A stretch of DNA of 7,684 nucleotides from Clostridiaceae bacterium (GTDB lineage: Bacteria > Bacillota > Clostridia > Saccharofermentanales > UBA5734). The notes beneath the pieces were generated by a model, which did no database searches, was not told the origin of the DNA, and was given only the letters and a program-made list of their open reading frames with translations. Below are positions 1 through 6,582 of the stretch, one piece after another (position 1 is the stretch's first letter; every line of letters begins with the position of its first letter). The stretch lies in contig JAAYBY010000345.1 of assembly GCA_012729935.1 (NCBI GenBank), positions 1 through 7,684 of the forward strand, written 5' to 3'. The position numbers and the translations under genes were made by a program.

Positions 1-903
1 ATCATCCGGCTGTACTATACGGTCTGTCCTTCGATGGGCGATGATGTATTTCTCGATCAGCAGAAGCGTATTCATTACGCTGTCTCGAATGACGGGATTA
101 ACTGGACTAAAAAAGGCTGCCTCATGGAACGGAACCCGCAGCATGATTACGAAAACATCGCTGTAGCAGGCCCCGTTGTTCGAAAGACCCGGGAACAATA
201 CGAGATGTGGTATTCAGCCATTGGCACCCGATGGGGATTCTATTCCATCTGCTACGCAGAATCAGAGGACGGGATACATTGGAACCGTGGGGATTCGTAT
301 GGCGAAAACCTGCAGCTGGGACCTTTCACCCGCGGTTTGAGAGGTGATTGCCAGCCACAGACCTGGGATAGCCAGATGGTCGCTTATCCGGCTGTGATCA
401 ACGAAGGGAAACGCGACAGGCTCTTCTACACCGGCAATGGTTATGGCGAAGGCGGCATTGGCATGGCCACTTCACAGCCCATTCGCGCGGTTGTGGCTGG
501 AACGGAAGATGGATGTGTGAAGCTCTGGGGTCAAACAGCGCCCGGTTGCCAAACGGCCTACCTGTTGAAGCATCTGACTGTTGGTGGCTGTAAGTGTGAT
601 GTTTTGCAGACTGCCTATGGGATTCTGCATAATGGTGATTGCTGGATTGAACAGACATACACCTGTCCGGATGGCCTGCAGACAATCAGTTGTCGCATCG
701 TGCTCATTCACGATGAAGAAGGCCTTGAAACCCGCCTGACCGTTCTAAACCCCAATCAGGAACGTTTGCAGAATATATCACTTACAGTAGATATACCCGC
801 ATCGTTTGTTTGTGTCTGGGCTGACCAGATGCCTGACGGACTATCTGTTCCGGCTTCACAACCGTTGACGATCTGTGGCCGTATAACGATTCGAGAATCT
901 TAG
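1..903 (+). CDS. Glycosidase-like five-bladed beta-propeller protein, 3' part (5' end outside window)
   Basis: The reading frame is open from base 1 to the TAG at 901-903 (300 residues). The first residues (IIRLYYTVCPSM) already look like a propeller strand, so the ATG at 34 is probably internal and the gene starts upstream. Blade-type motifs recur: SNDGINW at residues 29-35 and SEDGIHW at 88-94, each after a Y-A-x-S strand, then a MVAYPAV...LFYTGNGYG stretch and GIGMATS near 152-158. This pattern is typical of the GH43/GH32/GH130-like propeller superfamily, which cleaves or phosphorolyses glycosides. The catalytic acids cannot be assigned because the N-terminal blades are missing. After the propeller come about 140 residues I do not recognise, rich in beta-type sequence and with eight or so cysteines. 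The enzyme may act on a carbohydrate; the substrate is unknown. It could be co-transcribed with the next gene 126 bases downstream, as I see no strong terminator or promoter between them. Confidence 0.72.
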   Translation: MIRLYYTVCPSMGDDVFLDQQKRIHYAVSNDGINWTKKGCLMERNPQHDYENIAVAGPVVRKTREQYEMWYSAIGTRWGFYSICYAESEDGIHWNRGDSYGENLQLGPFTRGLRGDCQPQTWDSQMVAYPAVINEGKRDRLFYTGNGYGEGGIGMATSQPIRAVVAGTEDGCVKLWGQTAPGCQTAYLLKHLTVGGCKCDVLQTAYGILHNGDCWIEQTYTCPDGLQTISCRIVLIHDEEGLETRLTVLNPNQERLQNISLTVDIPASFVCVWADQMPDGLSVPASQPLTICGRITIRES

Positions 904-1015
904 CAGATGACCAGTCTCAGCAAATTGCTTATGGTCGGTGCGGCGACTGCTCTGCAGATATAGAAACAAGTAGACCCCAAATATAACATTAATCTCTCAG
1001 CAGACCAGCGATCAC

Positions 1016-1023
1016 GAGGAGGG
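1016..1023 (+). promoter_or_regulatory. Ribosome binding site of the UroD/MtaA-family gene
   Basis: GAGGAGGG lies six bases before the ATG at 1030. It is a near-perfect Shine-Dalgarno sequence and fixes this start codon. Confidence 0.85.
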
Positions 1024-1029
1024 ACGATT

Positions 1030-2028
1030 ATGAATGCACGTGAGAGAATAGAGGCTATTCTTAACCGAAATGTTTGCGATCGCCCGGCACTCATTGCGCC
1101 GGTTTCCAATGCAACCGCCGAAAGCTGCCGACAGCTGGGTCTTTCGTTCCAGGACGTTCATCTTGACGGTGAAAAAGCAGCAGCTCTTGCTGCCTACCCG
1201 CATGAGCAGCTGGGTTTTGACAGTATGATGCCTTATTTCAGTATTGTGCTGGAAGGTGCGGCATTGGGTGCGGAAATTGACTGGGGCGGGCCATACACCA
1301 TGCCCTCGATCAGAAAGCCGCTATTCAGTGACCCGGATGAGTTTGTGTTGCCGGCTGATTTCCTCGACCGCCCGCCGATTACCGCTTTGTTAGACACAAT
1401 TCGGCTGCTGCGTCAGCGTTACGGTGATACTGCCCTGATTCTGGGTAAGGTTCTGGGACCCTGGACACTGGCACTTCATCTGTATGGTATGGAGCCTTTT
1501 CTGATCGACACGGTTCTGCAGCCAGCAAAAGCCCGGACCTTCATGGAGCAGTTTGCCGGAATCACCCGGCTGTTTGCAGAGGCTCAATTGGCAGCCGGCG
1601 CGGACATGATCACACTGGCCGATCACATTACAGCCGATCTATCCAGCCCCGATACCTATCTCAATCTGCTGCAGCCATTGCATCGACAGATTATCCAGAC
1701 TTTTCCTGCCAATACATTCATCCTGCATTGCTGTGGTAACACCACCGACCGGGTTGCCTATTTTGCAGATGCCGGATTCCCGGTTTTTCACTTTGACAGT
1801 AAAAATAAGCTCGATGATATCATTCGGAAGACCGGATCTATGCAGCTGACCGGAGCGGTTAATAATCCGGAAACACTGCTGTTTGGCACAGTGGAGGATG
1901 TCTTCCAGCAAACCCGGAGTTTGATGGCGGCAGGAATTCGTCTGATCTCACCGGAATGTGCCATACCCTTACAGGTTAAAAATGTGAATTTGCAGGCGAT
2001 CGCCCGTGCGGTGGGATCGCTTGACTGA
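1030..2028 (+). CDS. Uroporphyrinogen decarboxylase / MtaA-CmuA family protein (probable cobamide-dependent methyltransferase)
   Basis: This 332-residue protein starts at an ATG with a strong ribosome binding site. It opens with NARERIEAILN, typical of the family, and has the full length of MtaA-like TIM-barrel proteins. The decisive motif is LHCCGN, giving His233-x-Cys235, followed by Cys310 in SPECAIPL. His-x-Cys plus a distal Cys is the zinc site that MtaA/MtbA methyltransferases use to bind and activate a thiol methyl acceptor; haem-pathway UroD lacks it. By family knowledge the likely reaction is methyl transfer between a methylated corrinoid protein and a thiol or similar acceptor, in the cytoplasm. 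No corrinoid protein, reactivase or substrate-specific MtaB-type partner is visible in the window, so the methyl donor and acceptor are unknown. True HemE is unlikely. The gene may be transcribed with the upstream glycosidase-like gene, and a hairpin just downstream probably ends the transcript. Confidence 0.85.
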   Translation: MNARERIEAILNRNVCDRPALIAPVSNATAESCRQLGLSFQDVHLDGEKAAALAAYPHEQLGFDSMMPYFSIVLEGAALGAEIDWGGPYTMPSIRKPLFSDPDEFVLPADFLDRPPITALLDTIRLLRQRYGDTALILGKVLGPWTLALHLYGMEPFLIDTVLQPAKARTFMEQFAGITRLFAEAQLAAGADMITLADHITADLSSPDTYLNLLQPLHRQIIQTFPANTFILHCCGNTTDRVAYFADAGFPVFHFDSKNKLDDIIRKTGSMQLTGAVNNPETLLFGTVEDVFQQTRSLMAAGIRLISPECAIPLQVKNVNLQAIARAVGSLD

Positions 2029-2056
2029 TTAAGAAAATCTAACATTCACAAAAGAG

Positions 2057-2098
2057 AAAGGCCTTAGATCTCATGATACAAACAAGATCAAGGCCTTT
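2057..2098. terminator. Bidirectional intrinsic terminator between convergent genes
   Basis: An AAAGGCCTT-A-GATC arm (2057-2070) pairs with GATCAAGGCCTTT (2086-2098), giving 13 base pairs with one bulged A and a 15-base loop. On the plus strand it is followed by TTTATT, and on the minus strand by a T-rich tract (TTTCTCTTTTG). It lies between two genes that converge, 28 bases after the methyltransferase-like gene and 42 bases beyond the nagA-like stop, so it can serve both. The T-tracts are interrupted, so efficiency is uncertain. Confidence 0.8.
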
Positions 2099-2140
2099 AT
2101 TGCATATTCTAAGCCGATTTGACATGAGAGGAAAGGTAGA

Positions 2141-3316
2141 TTACAAAACAACTTCTCCGTTCTCTACTGCCAGATCACCTTCCAGAAAAACTTTGTTGAC
2201 ATGTACCATGTCGTCAATCAAGATGAAGTTGGCTTTCATTCCGGATTCCAGTGTGCCGATTTCGTGCTCAAGACCCAGCATTTTCGCCGGGTTAGCTGTG
2301 GCAAAACGAATCGCATGACAGAGACCGTAGCCGGTATGGGTCATCAAATTGCGGACGGCATTTTCCAACGTCATACGACTTCCGGCCAGGTGTCCGACGT
2401 CGTCGTAATTCAGATCCGGACCGTAGGCGATGCCCTCTGCTTCATTATTTGTGTAGTTTTCCCTGGCAAACATCGAGTCGGTTATCAGGATGGTCCGCTC
2501 GACACCTTTGGTTCTGACAATCATTTTGACCATGTCCGGATCCAGATGGACACCGTTCTGGTCACAGATGATTTCCGCGTAAAGATCCGGATCATAAAGG
2601 GTGTACTCATCGCAGCCGGCGCCGATTGTTCCCTGGGCAAATCCTTTGGCTTTACCGCCGTCACCCAGATGGGTGCGTACCTTGACCCCGTATTTATGAA
2701 CCCGGCGGCATTCCTGCGCGGAAGCACGGGAATGGCCATAGGCGAAGATAACATCCGGATGTTTTTCTTTTGCGTACGCCATGAAGGCATCAATGTTTTC
2801 ACGCGCCGGGTCAATCGCCCAGACGCGAACCTGATCACCCAGCTGGTCGACTAACGCCTCATATTCAGATTTGTCAATCACATTTTTCCACTTGATGCCA
2901 CTCTGGAAGCTTCCGGAAAGACTCATATAGGGGCCTTCCATATAGAGGCCGTTCATAATTTTGCCTGTACCTGTTTTGGATGCTTCGCGGATGCGGGCAG
3001 CACCTTCAATCATGTCGGTAAATGTGAGGTTATGGTACAAGGTTGGCAAGACAGTCGTTTCACCGTGCTTAATGAAGTAATCGGAGCAGTATTGGGGATT
3101 CTCCGCAAACAAATAATCGCCGCCGCCATGGATGTGAACATCGATTAAACCGGGTGCCGTATACAGACCGCCGGCATCGATACACTCAGTCCCCTCGGGG
3201 ATGTTAACATCCTTTGCCCAGCCGGCATCAACAATTCGTCCATTTTCATAAGTCATCGCACCGTCCCAGATGATACCGTCAAGCATAACCAGTTTGGTAT
3301 TAATTATTGCTTTCAT
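2141..3316 (-). CDS. nagA: NagA-like N-acetylglucosamine-6-phosphate deacetylase family amidohydrolase
   Basis: This protein has 391 residues from the chosen start. NagA removes acetate from N-acetylglucosamine-6-phosphate to give glucosamine-6-phosphate during amino-sugar catabolism and cell-wall recycling. The amidohydrolase landmarks are in order: DVHIHGGG with His61 and His63, EGPYM with Glu127, YGHS with His195, RTHLGDG with His216, NGVHL with His257, ITDSM with the catalytic Asp280, and the C-terminal AGSRMTLENAVRNL. Metal and catalytic positions are therefore intact. The usual HL(F/Y)NAM loop is replaced by HLGDGGK, so the exact substrate may be another N-acyl amino sugar. An ATG at 3337 would add seven residues, but the Shine-Dalgarno GGGAGG lies inside that extension and ideally precedes the ATG at 3316, which I chose. 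It has its own predicted promoter and lies downstream of, and on the same strand as, the nitroreductase gene. No nagB is visible nearby. Confidence 0.87.
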   Translation of the reverse strand: MKAIINTKLVMLDGIIWDGAMTYENGRIVDAGWAKDVNIPEGTECIDAGGLYTAPGLIDVHIHGGGDYLFAENPQYCSDYFIKHGETTVLPTLYHNLTFTDMIEGAARIREASKTGTGKIMNGLYMEGPYMSLSGSFQSGIKWKNVIDKSEYEALVDQLGDQVRVWAIDPARENIDAFMAYAKEKHPDVIFAYGHSRASAQECRRVHKYGVKVRTHLGDGGKAKGFAQGTIGAGCDEYTLYDPDLYAEIICDQNGVHLDPDMVKMIVRTKGVERTILITDSMFARENYTNNEAEGIAYGPDLNYDDVGHLAGSRMTLENAVRNLMTHTGYGLCHAIRFATANPAKMLGLEHEIGTLESGMKANFILIDDMVHVNKVFLEGDLAVENGEVVL

Positions 3317-3325
3317 TCGATCGAT

Positions 3326-3331
3326 CCTCCC
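3326..3331 (-). promoter_or_regulatory. Ribosome binding site deciding the nagA-like start
   Basis: The minus strand reads GGGAGG, nine bases before the ATG at 3316. It falls within the alternative seven-residue extension from 3337, which argues that the longer form is not the real protein. Confidence 0.82.
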
Positions 3332-3352
3332 AGTCAATTACCATTTGTGATC

Positions 3353-3382
3353 ATCATAGCATGCAGCAAAGCACTTAATCAA
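3353..3382 (-). promoter_or_regulatory. Predicted sigma-70-type promoter of the nagA-like gene
   Basis: On the minus strand a TTGATT -35 element (3377-3382) is separated by 18 bases from a TATGAT -10 element (3353-3358), which is preceded by TGC (extended -10). The start codon would lie about 30 bases after the transcription start. A second overlapping TTGATT at 3381-3386 gives a longer spacing and is less likely. I see no clear catabolite-repression operator. Confidence 0.62.
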
Positions 3383-3406
3383 TCAAAGTCTCTACTCAAG
3401 TGAACA

Positions 3407-3952
3407 TTACCTGGTCTGCACCTCTTCCTCGACCGGAAATGATTCAAAAAAAACAGTCTCCGACAAGAGCTTGCGATCGAAGTGTTTTGGACCGGGTTTT
3501 GCATTGGGTGCAGGATAGCCTATGGGCATCAGGCAGTCAATCTGGAAATACCCCGGTATATTTAGAATTTCCCGGAGTTTAACCGGATCAAAAACACAAA
3601 CCCAACAGCTGCCAATGCCGATATCCCAGGCCTGCAGCATCATCTGAGTTGTTACAATTGCGGTGTCGGCAAGGTTGGAGCAGAAACCATCGGACGATCG
3701 TTTCCAGCAATTTCGCAGATCTGCACAGACGACTAGAATACAGGGCGCATCGAATGTATAGGGTGTTGCTTCCGACAGTTGGCGGATCGTTTCCGGCTGC
3801 TGAATCACCAGGATGCGCTGAGGTTGACGATTACCAGCAGTTGGTGCGATCCGGCCAGCCTGAAGAATGAGAGAGAGGTGCTCAGGTTCGATTGCTGATT
3901 TCTTAAAACTGCGCACTGAAAACCGTGATGAAATTAATGTAGTATAATCCAT
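3407..3952 (-). CDS. Nitroreductase family protein (FMN-dependent NAD(P)H oxidoreductase)
   Basis: From the ATG at 3952 this is a 181-residue protein, a normal length for small nitroreductases. Family motifs are clear: SSRFSVRSF near the start (FMN phosphate-binding arginine and serines), APTAGNRQPQ (FMN contact region), an ADTAIVTTQMMLQAWDIGIGSCW helix-turn region near the middle, and a C-terminal MPIGYPAP motif. Members use FMN and NAD(P)H to reduce nitro compounds, quinones or flavins in the cytoplasm; the natural substrate is unknown. The frame can be extended upstream to 4045, but the added 31 residues are antisense to the neighbouring peptidase-like gene and are not family-like, so I reject them. 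No Shine-Dalgarno is visible before 3952: the nearest AAGG is 20 bases away. Its 5' flank may therefore have been lost, and the gene may be poorly expressed. It could be read through into the nagA-like gene, which also has its own promoter. Confidence 0.85.
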   Translation of the reverse strand: MDYTTLISSRFSVRSFKKSAIEPEHLSLILQAGRIAPTAGNRQPQRILVIQQPETIRQLSEATPYTFDAPCILVVCADLRNCWKRSSDGFCSNLADTAIVTTQMMLQAWDIGIGSCWVCVFDPVKLREILNIPGYFQIDCLMPIGYPAPNAKPGPKHFDRKLLSETVFFESFPVEEEVQTR

Positions 3953-5014
3953 CTCAACAGCTGTCTGAGAAACCTTGATTTTCTTCTGCGCTATGTCTAT
4001 CCGGAAAAGGTGGCGATTCTGGTTGAAGCATTGACACGCGCCCATGATTACCTGTTTGAAGTCCGGTGTTTCAGAAGCATATCCCAGGGTGTCGATATCG
4101 TGTTGCGGGATCCGTTTCCTATCGCCGATTTAGGCAATCTGGCCGGATCCTATGTTGATCAGATCAGTACCTATCCCTACATCGTCATTAATTTGCCATT
4201 GATTCAAACCACCCAGCAACTAGAAGCAGAACTAAAACCCTATGTCGATCGCGGTATTGATCAAAATAAATTGGATAAAATGCGCAGTCGTAACCTGGCA
4301 GAACAGAATGGTAATCGCGACAGTCTGCATGCGACCTGCGCGCACGAGCTTTTTCATGTGATTCAGGAAGAATACCACAACGCTGTTTTTTCGACGGCAA
4401 TCCGCACCGACAAAGATATTTATTTTGTCACCAAACTCAGCGTCGGCAACCTGCTTGAGTATCTTCGCTACGCCCGTCCGTTGTTTACCAAAGTCAATGT
4501 CGCTTACAAAAAGGAAATTGAAAAATACGAGAGTACCTTTACAGCCACAATCCGCGATGTTTTCAGCACCGAAACATCCTTCGATCCGTATCAGGTTCCG
4601 GCCTTTACAGATGTCTTACATCGCAGTGCCAAAAAAGTCGGTGGTCCTGCCAGCACGCCTGTCACATTTAAAGGGAAAGACCCCGGGCTCTCTAAGGGCG
4701 TCATTCCTGGTGTTTATACAGGCCGGTTGTTTGTTTCATTTGAAAGCAATCTGTCAATGAAATGGCCGAGTACGGTTACAGTCACGGTACGTGGTGACCA
4801 AACCGTGTTGATTGACTTTGTCGGCGAGATCACGGAAGGTGCTCTGGTTGCTACGGACAAGCCGGGACATTACCAGTTCTTAGAGAAAACGATGACATCT
4901 GACGGTGCCGCCTACCGACCGATGGAAGGCGGACTGGCCTTGTTCAGCGAGGATGGATCGCTCGTCTTTACCTTTATACCAACACGACTGAAACGTTCAT
5001 ATGGCTCAAAGTAA
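3938..5014 (+). pseudogene. Secreted-type zinc metallopeptidase-like protein, probably 5'-truncated
   Basis: The frame is open from 3938, after a TAA at 3935-3937, to the TAA at 5012-5014. The only in-frame conventional start is the GTG at 4010, giving 334 residues, but it has GGAAAAG directly against it rather than a spaced ribosome binding site. The protein-like sequence seems to continue upstream of it (FLLRYVYPEKV). Residues 112-116 (counted from that GTG) are HELFH in the context CAHELFHVIQ, a zinc HExxH peptidase motif; His112 and His116 would bind zinc and Glu113 would be the catalytic base. The third ligand is uncertain; Glu150 (GNLLEYLRYA) is a candidate. Residues from about 230 to the end look like a beta-sandwich (GVYTGRLFVSFES, TVTVTVRGD). 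Related peptidases are usually exported, yet no signal peptide is present. With the missing start region, this suggests a gene remnant or a gene cut at a rearrangement. If expressed from 4010 it would be cytoplasmic. It might also be a functional short form. Confidence 0.6.
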
Positions 5015-5092
5015 TGTGATGACTGAGTCAAGTTCCTTTCATCGCCGCTCACAATATCAATTCGATGTTGTGTTCTATGTCAAGCCTACTTC

Positions 5093-5121
5093 TTTACTGA
5101 TTACAGGTTATTCTGTAGAAT
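5093..5121 (+). promoter_or_regulatory. Predicted promoter of the SEC-C protein gene
   Basis: TTTACT (5093-5098) and TAGAAT (5116-5121) are separated by 17 bases; the -10 matches the consensus at five of six positions and the -35 at four. The expected transcription start is about 30 bases before the GTG start codon. Confidence 0.5.
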
Positions 5122-5144
5122 TGGAATAACAGTCACGATAGATT

Positions 5145-5148
5145 GGAG
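5145..5148 (+). promoter_or_regulatory. Ribosome binding site supporting a GTG start
   Basis: GGAG lies eight bases before the GTG at 5157. It supports that non-ATG codon as the real start of the SEC-C protein. Confidence 0.7.
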
Positions 5149-5156
5149 ATAAGCCC

Positions 5157-6344
5157 GTGAAACATCCTGACATAGAAGATTTCATCGACGCAATTGTTAC
5201 CGTTATCAGAGAACAGAATATTGAAGATGCGGTCAAAATGGAGCCGGTTCACTCCTTGACGGATATATTGGCGTTGCGCAAGATAACGCATCTGCGCAAG
5301 ATAGCGAGAATATTTCAAGTCAAGTATTATTCGAAAAAAGATCGCAAGACGTTGACGGGCGATCTGGTCGCGTCGATGAGACAACCGGAGCTGCTAGCTG
5401 AGGTGTTAGACATTCTGCCTGATCAGGAATGGATTTTCTTTTTAAAAGCCGTTCACGAATCAGGCATAACTGTTGAGTATCTGTCGCCTGAGGACTATAT
5501 CGCTCAACAAAACATCGGACTCATCCAGTCCTTTTTTCATCAGGATCAACTTCATTTGGTGGTTCCGGATGAAATAAAAGCAGCGTTCAAGGTGCTTGAG
5601 CAAAACGATTATTCCGAGGACCGAAATTACAAAATGCTGATGAGCAATCTATGCATAGCTGCCATCAATCTATATGGTGTCATCAGCCAGTACGATTTTC
5701 TGGATTTGTTTAATCGATATAGTAAAAGGCAAGCGACCCTCGATGAACTTTTCAATAATTTGATTGTACGTGTCCAACAAGATGTTGGATTCTGCTTTTG
5801 GGATGATTATATCGTGCATGACTCATTCGAAGATGATGATTTTGAATTGGTGAATGATTTAATTAACGATCGTGCAGGCAAGCCGAAATATGAACCGGCT
5901 TTCGATGAACTTCTTCAATATGTAGACTGGAATTATTACGAACAAACACCTCAAATCAGAGCGTTAGACAATTTTTTTAGCAAATATATGGATAATCAGG
6001 CACAACGTTTGATGCTCATGGATGAAATTCATGATCTTGCTGCATCGGAAGCCAGACTTCAGGAGTATTTTGATCTGATAGATTCAGTTGGTGTTGAGTT
6101 TAAAGGCGAAGCGGAACCCATGAAACTGGCAAATCTTCTGGTTGATGTGCAGAATAACACACGACTTTGGCGAAACCACGGCCATACGCCGAATGAATTG
6201 TATCGAAAGGAAACCGGATTAAAAAATGCTGGAGCGGAGATTATCCAATTCCCAGCCAACCGGACTGCCACCAAGATTGGTCGGAATGACCCATGTCCCT
6301 GTGGTAGCGGTAAAAAATATAAAAATTGCTGTGGAAAATCATAA
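5157..6344 (+). CDS. SEC-C metal-binding protein with N-terminal SAP/Rho_N-like segment
   Basis: This 395-residue soluble protein starts at a GTG with a spaced GGAG. Its C-terminus (373-395) is a SEC-C motif: IGRNDPCPCGSGKKYKNCCG, with Cys380, Cys382, Cys391 and Cys392. That is the zinc-binding tail first known from SecA, where it contacts SecB and ribosomes. Residues 34-74 (LTDILALRKITHLRKIARIF, then a YYSKKDRKTL segment) resemble the SAP/Rho N-terminal helix-extended-helix that often binds nucleic acid. The 300 residues between are mainly helical and acidic, with no catalytic motif I can recognise; a YGVISQYDFLDLFNRY segment near 184-199 resembles other uncharacterised SEC-C proteins of Firmicutes. 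No signal peptide or membrane segment is seen, so it is likely cytoplasmic. The function is unknown; a role near ribosomes or nucleic acid is a guess. It looks AT-richer by eye than the flanking nagA-like and permease genes and appears to be monocistronic. Confidence 0.8.
   Translation: MKHPDIEDFIDAIVTVIREQNIEDAVKMEPVHSLTDILALRKITHLRKIARIFQVKYYSKKDRKTLTGDLVASMRQPELLAEVLDILPDQEWIFFLKAVHESGITVEYLSPEDYIAQQNIGLIQSFFHQDQLHLVVPDEIKAAFKVLEQNDYSEDRNYKMLMSNLCIAAINLYGVISQYDFLDLFNRYSKRQATLDELFNNLIVRVQQDVGFCFWDDYIVHDSFEDDDFELVNDLINDRAGKPKYEPAFDELLQYVDWNYYEQTPQIRALDNFFSKYMDNQAQRLMLMDEIHDLAASEARLQEYFDLIDSVGVEFKGEAEPMKLANLLVDVQNNTRLWRNHGHTPNELYRKETGLKNAGAEIIQFPANRTATKIGRNDPCPCGSGKKYKNCCGKS
5275..5303 (+). 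repeat. 11-base direct repeat inside the SEC-C gene
   Basis: TGCGCAAGATA occurs at 5275-5285 and again at 5293-5303, exactly six codons apart. It encodes LRKITH-LRKIAR, so the SAP/Rho_N-like helix carries a six-residue tandem duplication. This is probably a small in-frame duplication in the coding sequence rather than a regulatory element. Confidence 0.6.
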
Positions 6345-6378
6345 AATGATCCACGCATGATTATCCTAGAGATAGTCT

Positions 6379-6392
6379 GCATCAATTGATGC
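6379..6392. promoter_or_regulatory. Perfect 14-base palindrome, operator or weak terminator
   Basis: GCATCAATTGATGC is a perfect inverted repeat, 34 bases after the stop of the SEC-C gene. As RNA it could form a five-pair stem with an AATT loop followed by TTGTTT, a weak terminator for that gene. Its symmetry also fits a dimeric regulator site, but it lies well upstream of the permease promoter. The two roles cannot be separated from sequence alone. Confidence 0.4.
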
Positions 6393-6428
6393 TTGTTTCG
6401 GGGAGTTTTTTGTAGTCGTTTTAATGCC

Positions 6429-6461
6429 AGAAGTGGTAGAGAGATCTATTTATCTACTTCT
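6429..6461. repeat. Imperfect inverted repeat in the gap before the permease gene
   Basis: AGAA-GTG-GTAGA (6429-6440) pairs with TCTACTTCT (6453-6461), giving nine base pairs with a three-base bulge and a 12-base loop. No T-tract follows, so it is not a standard intrinsic terminator. It may be a leader or spacer structure with no role. The rest of the 238-base gap (6345-6582) holds the nearby palindrome and the permease promoter; I see no small gene in it. Confidence 0.3.
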
Positions 6462-6518
6462 CAAATATCGCACTCGACTTGCACTGAAACGATCCATGTC
6501 CCTGATAGCATTGATCAC

Positions 6519-6547
6519 TTGATAGTTGAATCCACATTCGGTATATT
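6519..6547 (+). promoter_or_regulatory. Predicted sigma-70-type promoter of the permease gene
   Basis: TTGATA (6519-6524) and TATATT (6542-6547) are separated by 17 bases, each matching its consensus at five of six positions. The expected transcription start near 6555 leaves a leader of about 30 bases, too short for a riboswitch. Confidence 0.65.
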
Positions 6548-6568
6548 GAATTCATTATAAAAACTTTT

Positions 6569-6575
6569 GAGGGGG
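6569..6575 (+). promoter_or_regulatory. Ribosome binding site of the permease gene
   Basis: GAGGGGG lies seven bases before the ATG at 6583 and fixes the start of this gene, whose 3' end is outside the window. Confidence 0.75.
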
Positions 6576-6582
6576 TTCTGGC

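Noticed and set aside
1030..2028. Assignment as haem-pathway uroporphyrinogen decarboxylase (hemE)
   Set aside because: The His-x-Cys...Cys zinc site is characteristic of the MtaA/MtbA branch and there are no haem-synthesis neighbours.
2201..2854. Long plus-strand open frame (217 codons) across the nagA-like gene
   Set aside because: It lies antisense to a well-supported enzyme gene, has no ribosome binding site and no recognisable protein motif; it reflects codon structure on the other strand.
3943..3948. Perfect TATAAT on the plus strand near the head-to-head junction
   Set aside because: There is no -35 element at a suitable distance (AAACCG is there instead), it lies in nitroreductase coding sequence, and no start codon with a spaced ribosome binding site follows in the peptidase frame.
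3953..4045. 31-residue N-terminal extension of the nitroreductase
   Set aside because: It is antisense to the peptidase-like coding sequence and unlike the family; normal homology begins at MDYTTLISSR from the ATG at 3952.
4425..4760. Alternative-frame plus-strand open frame inside the peptidase-like gene, considered as a frameshifted continuation
   Set aside because: The main frame runs uninterrupted through this region with coherent sequence, while the alternative frame has no motif or start signal.
5020..5030. TGACTGAGTCA palindrome after the peptidase-like gene
   Set aside because: The five-base arms leave only one base between them, so a stable RNA hairpin cannot form, and no T-tract follows; it is too weak to call as a terminator.
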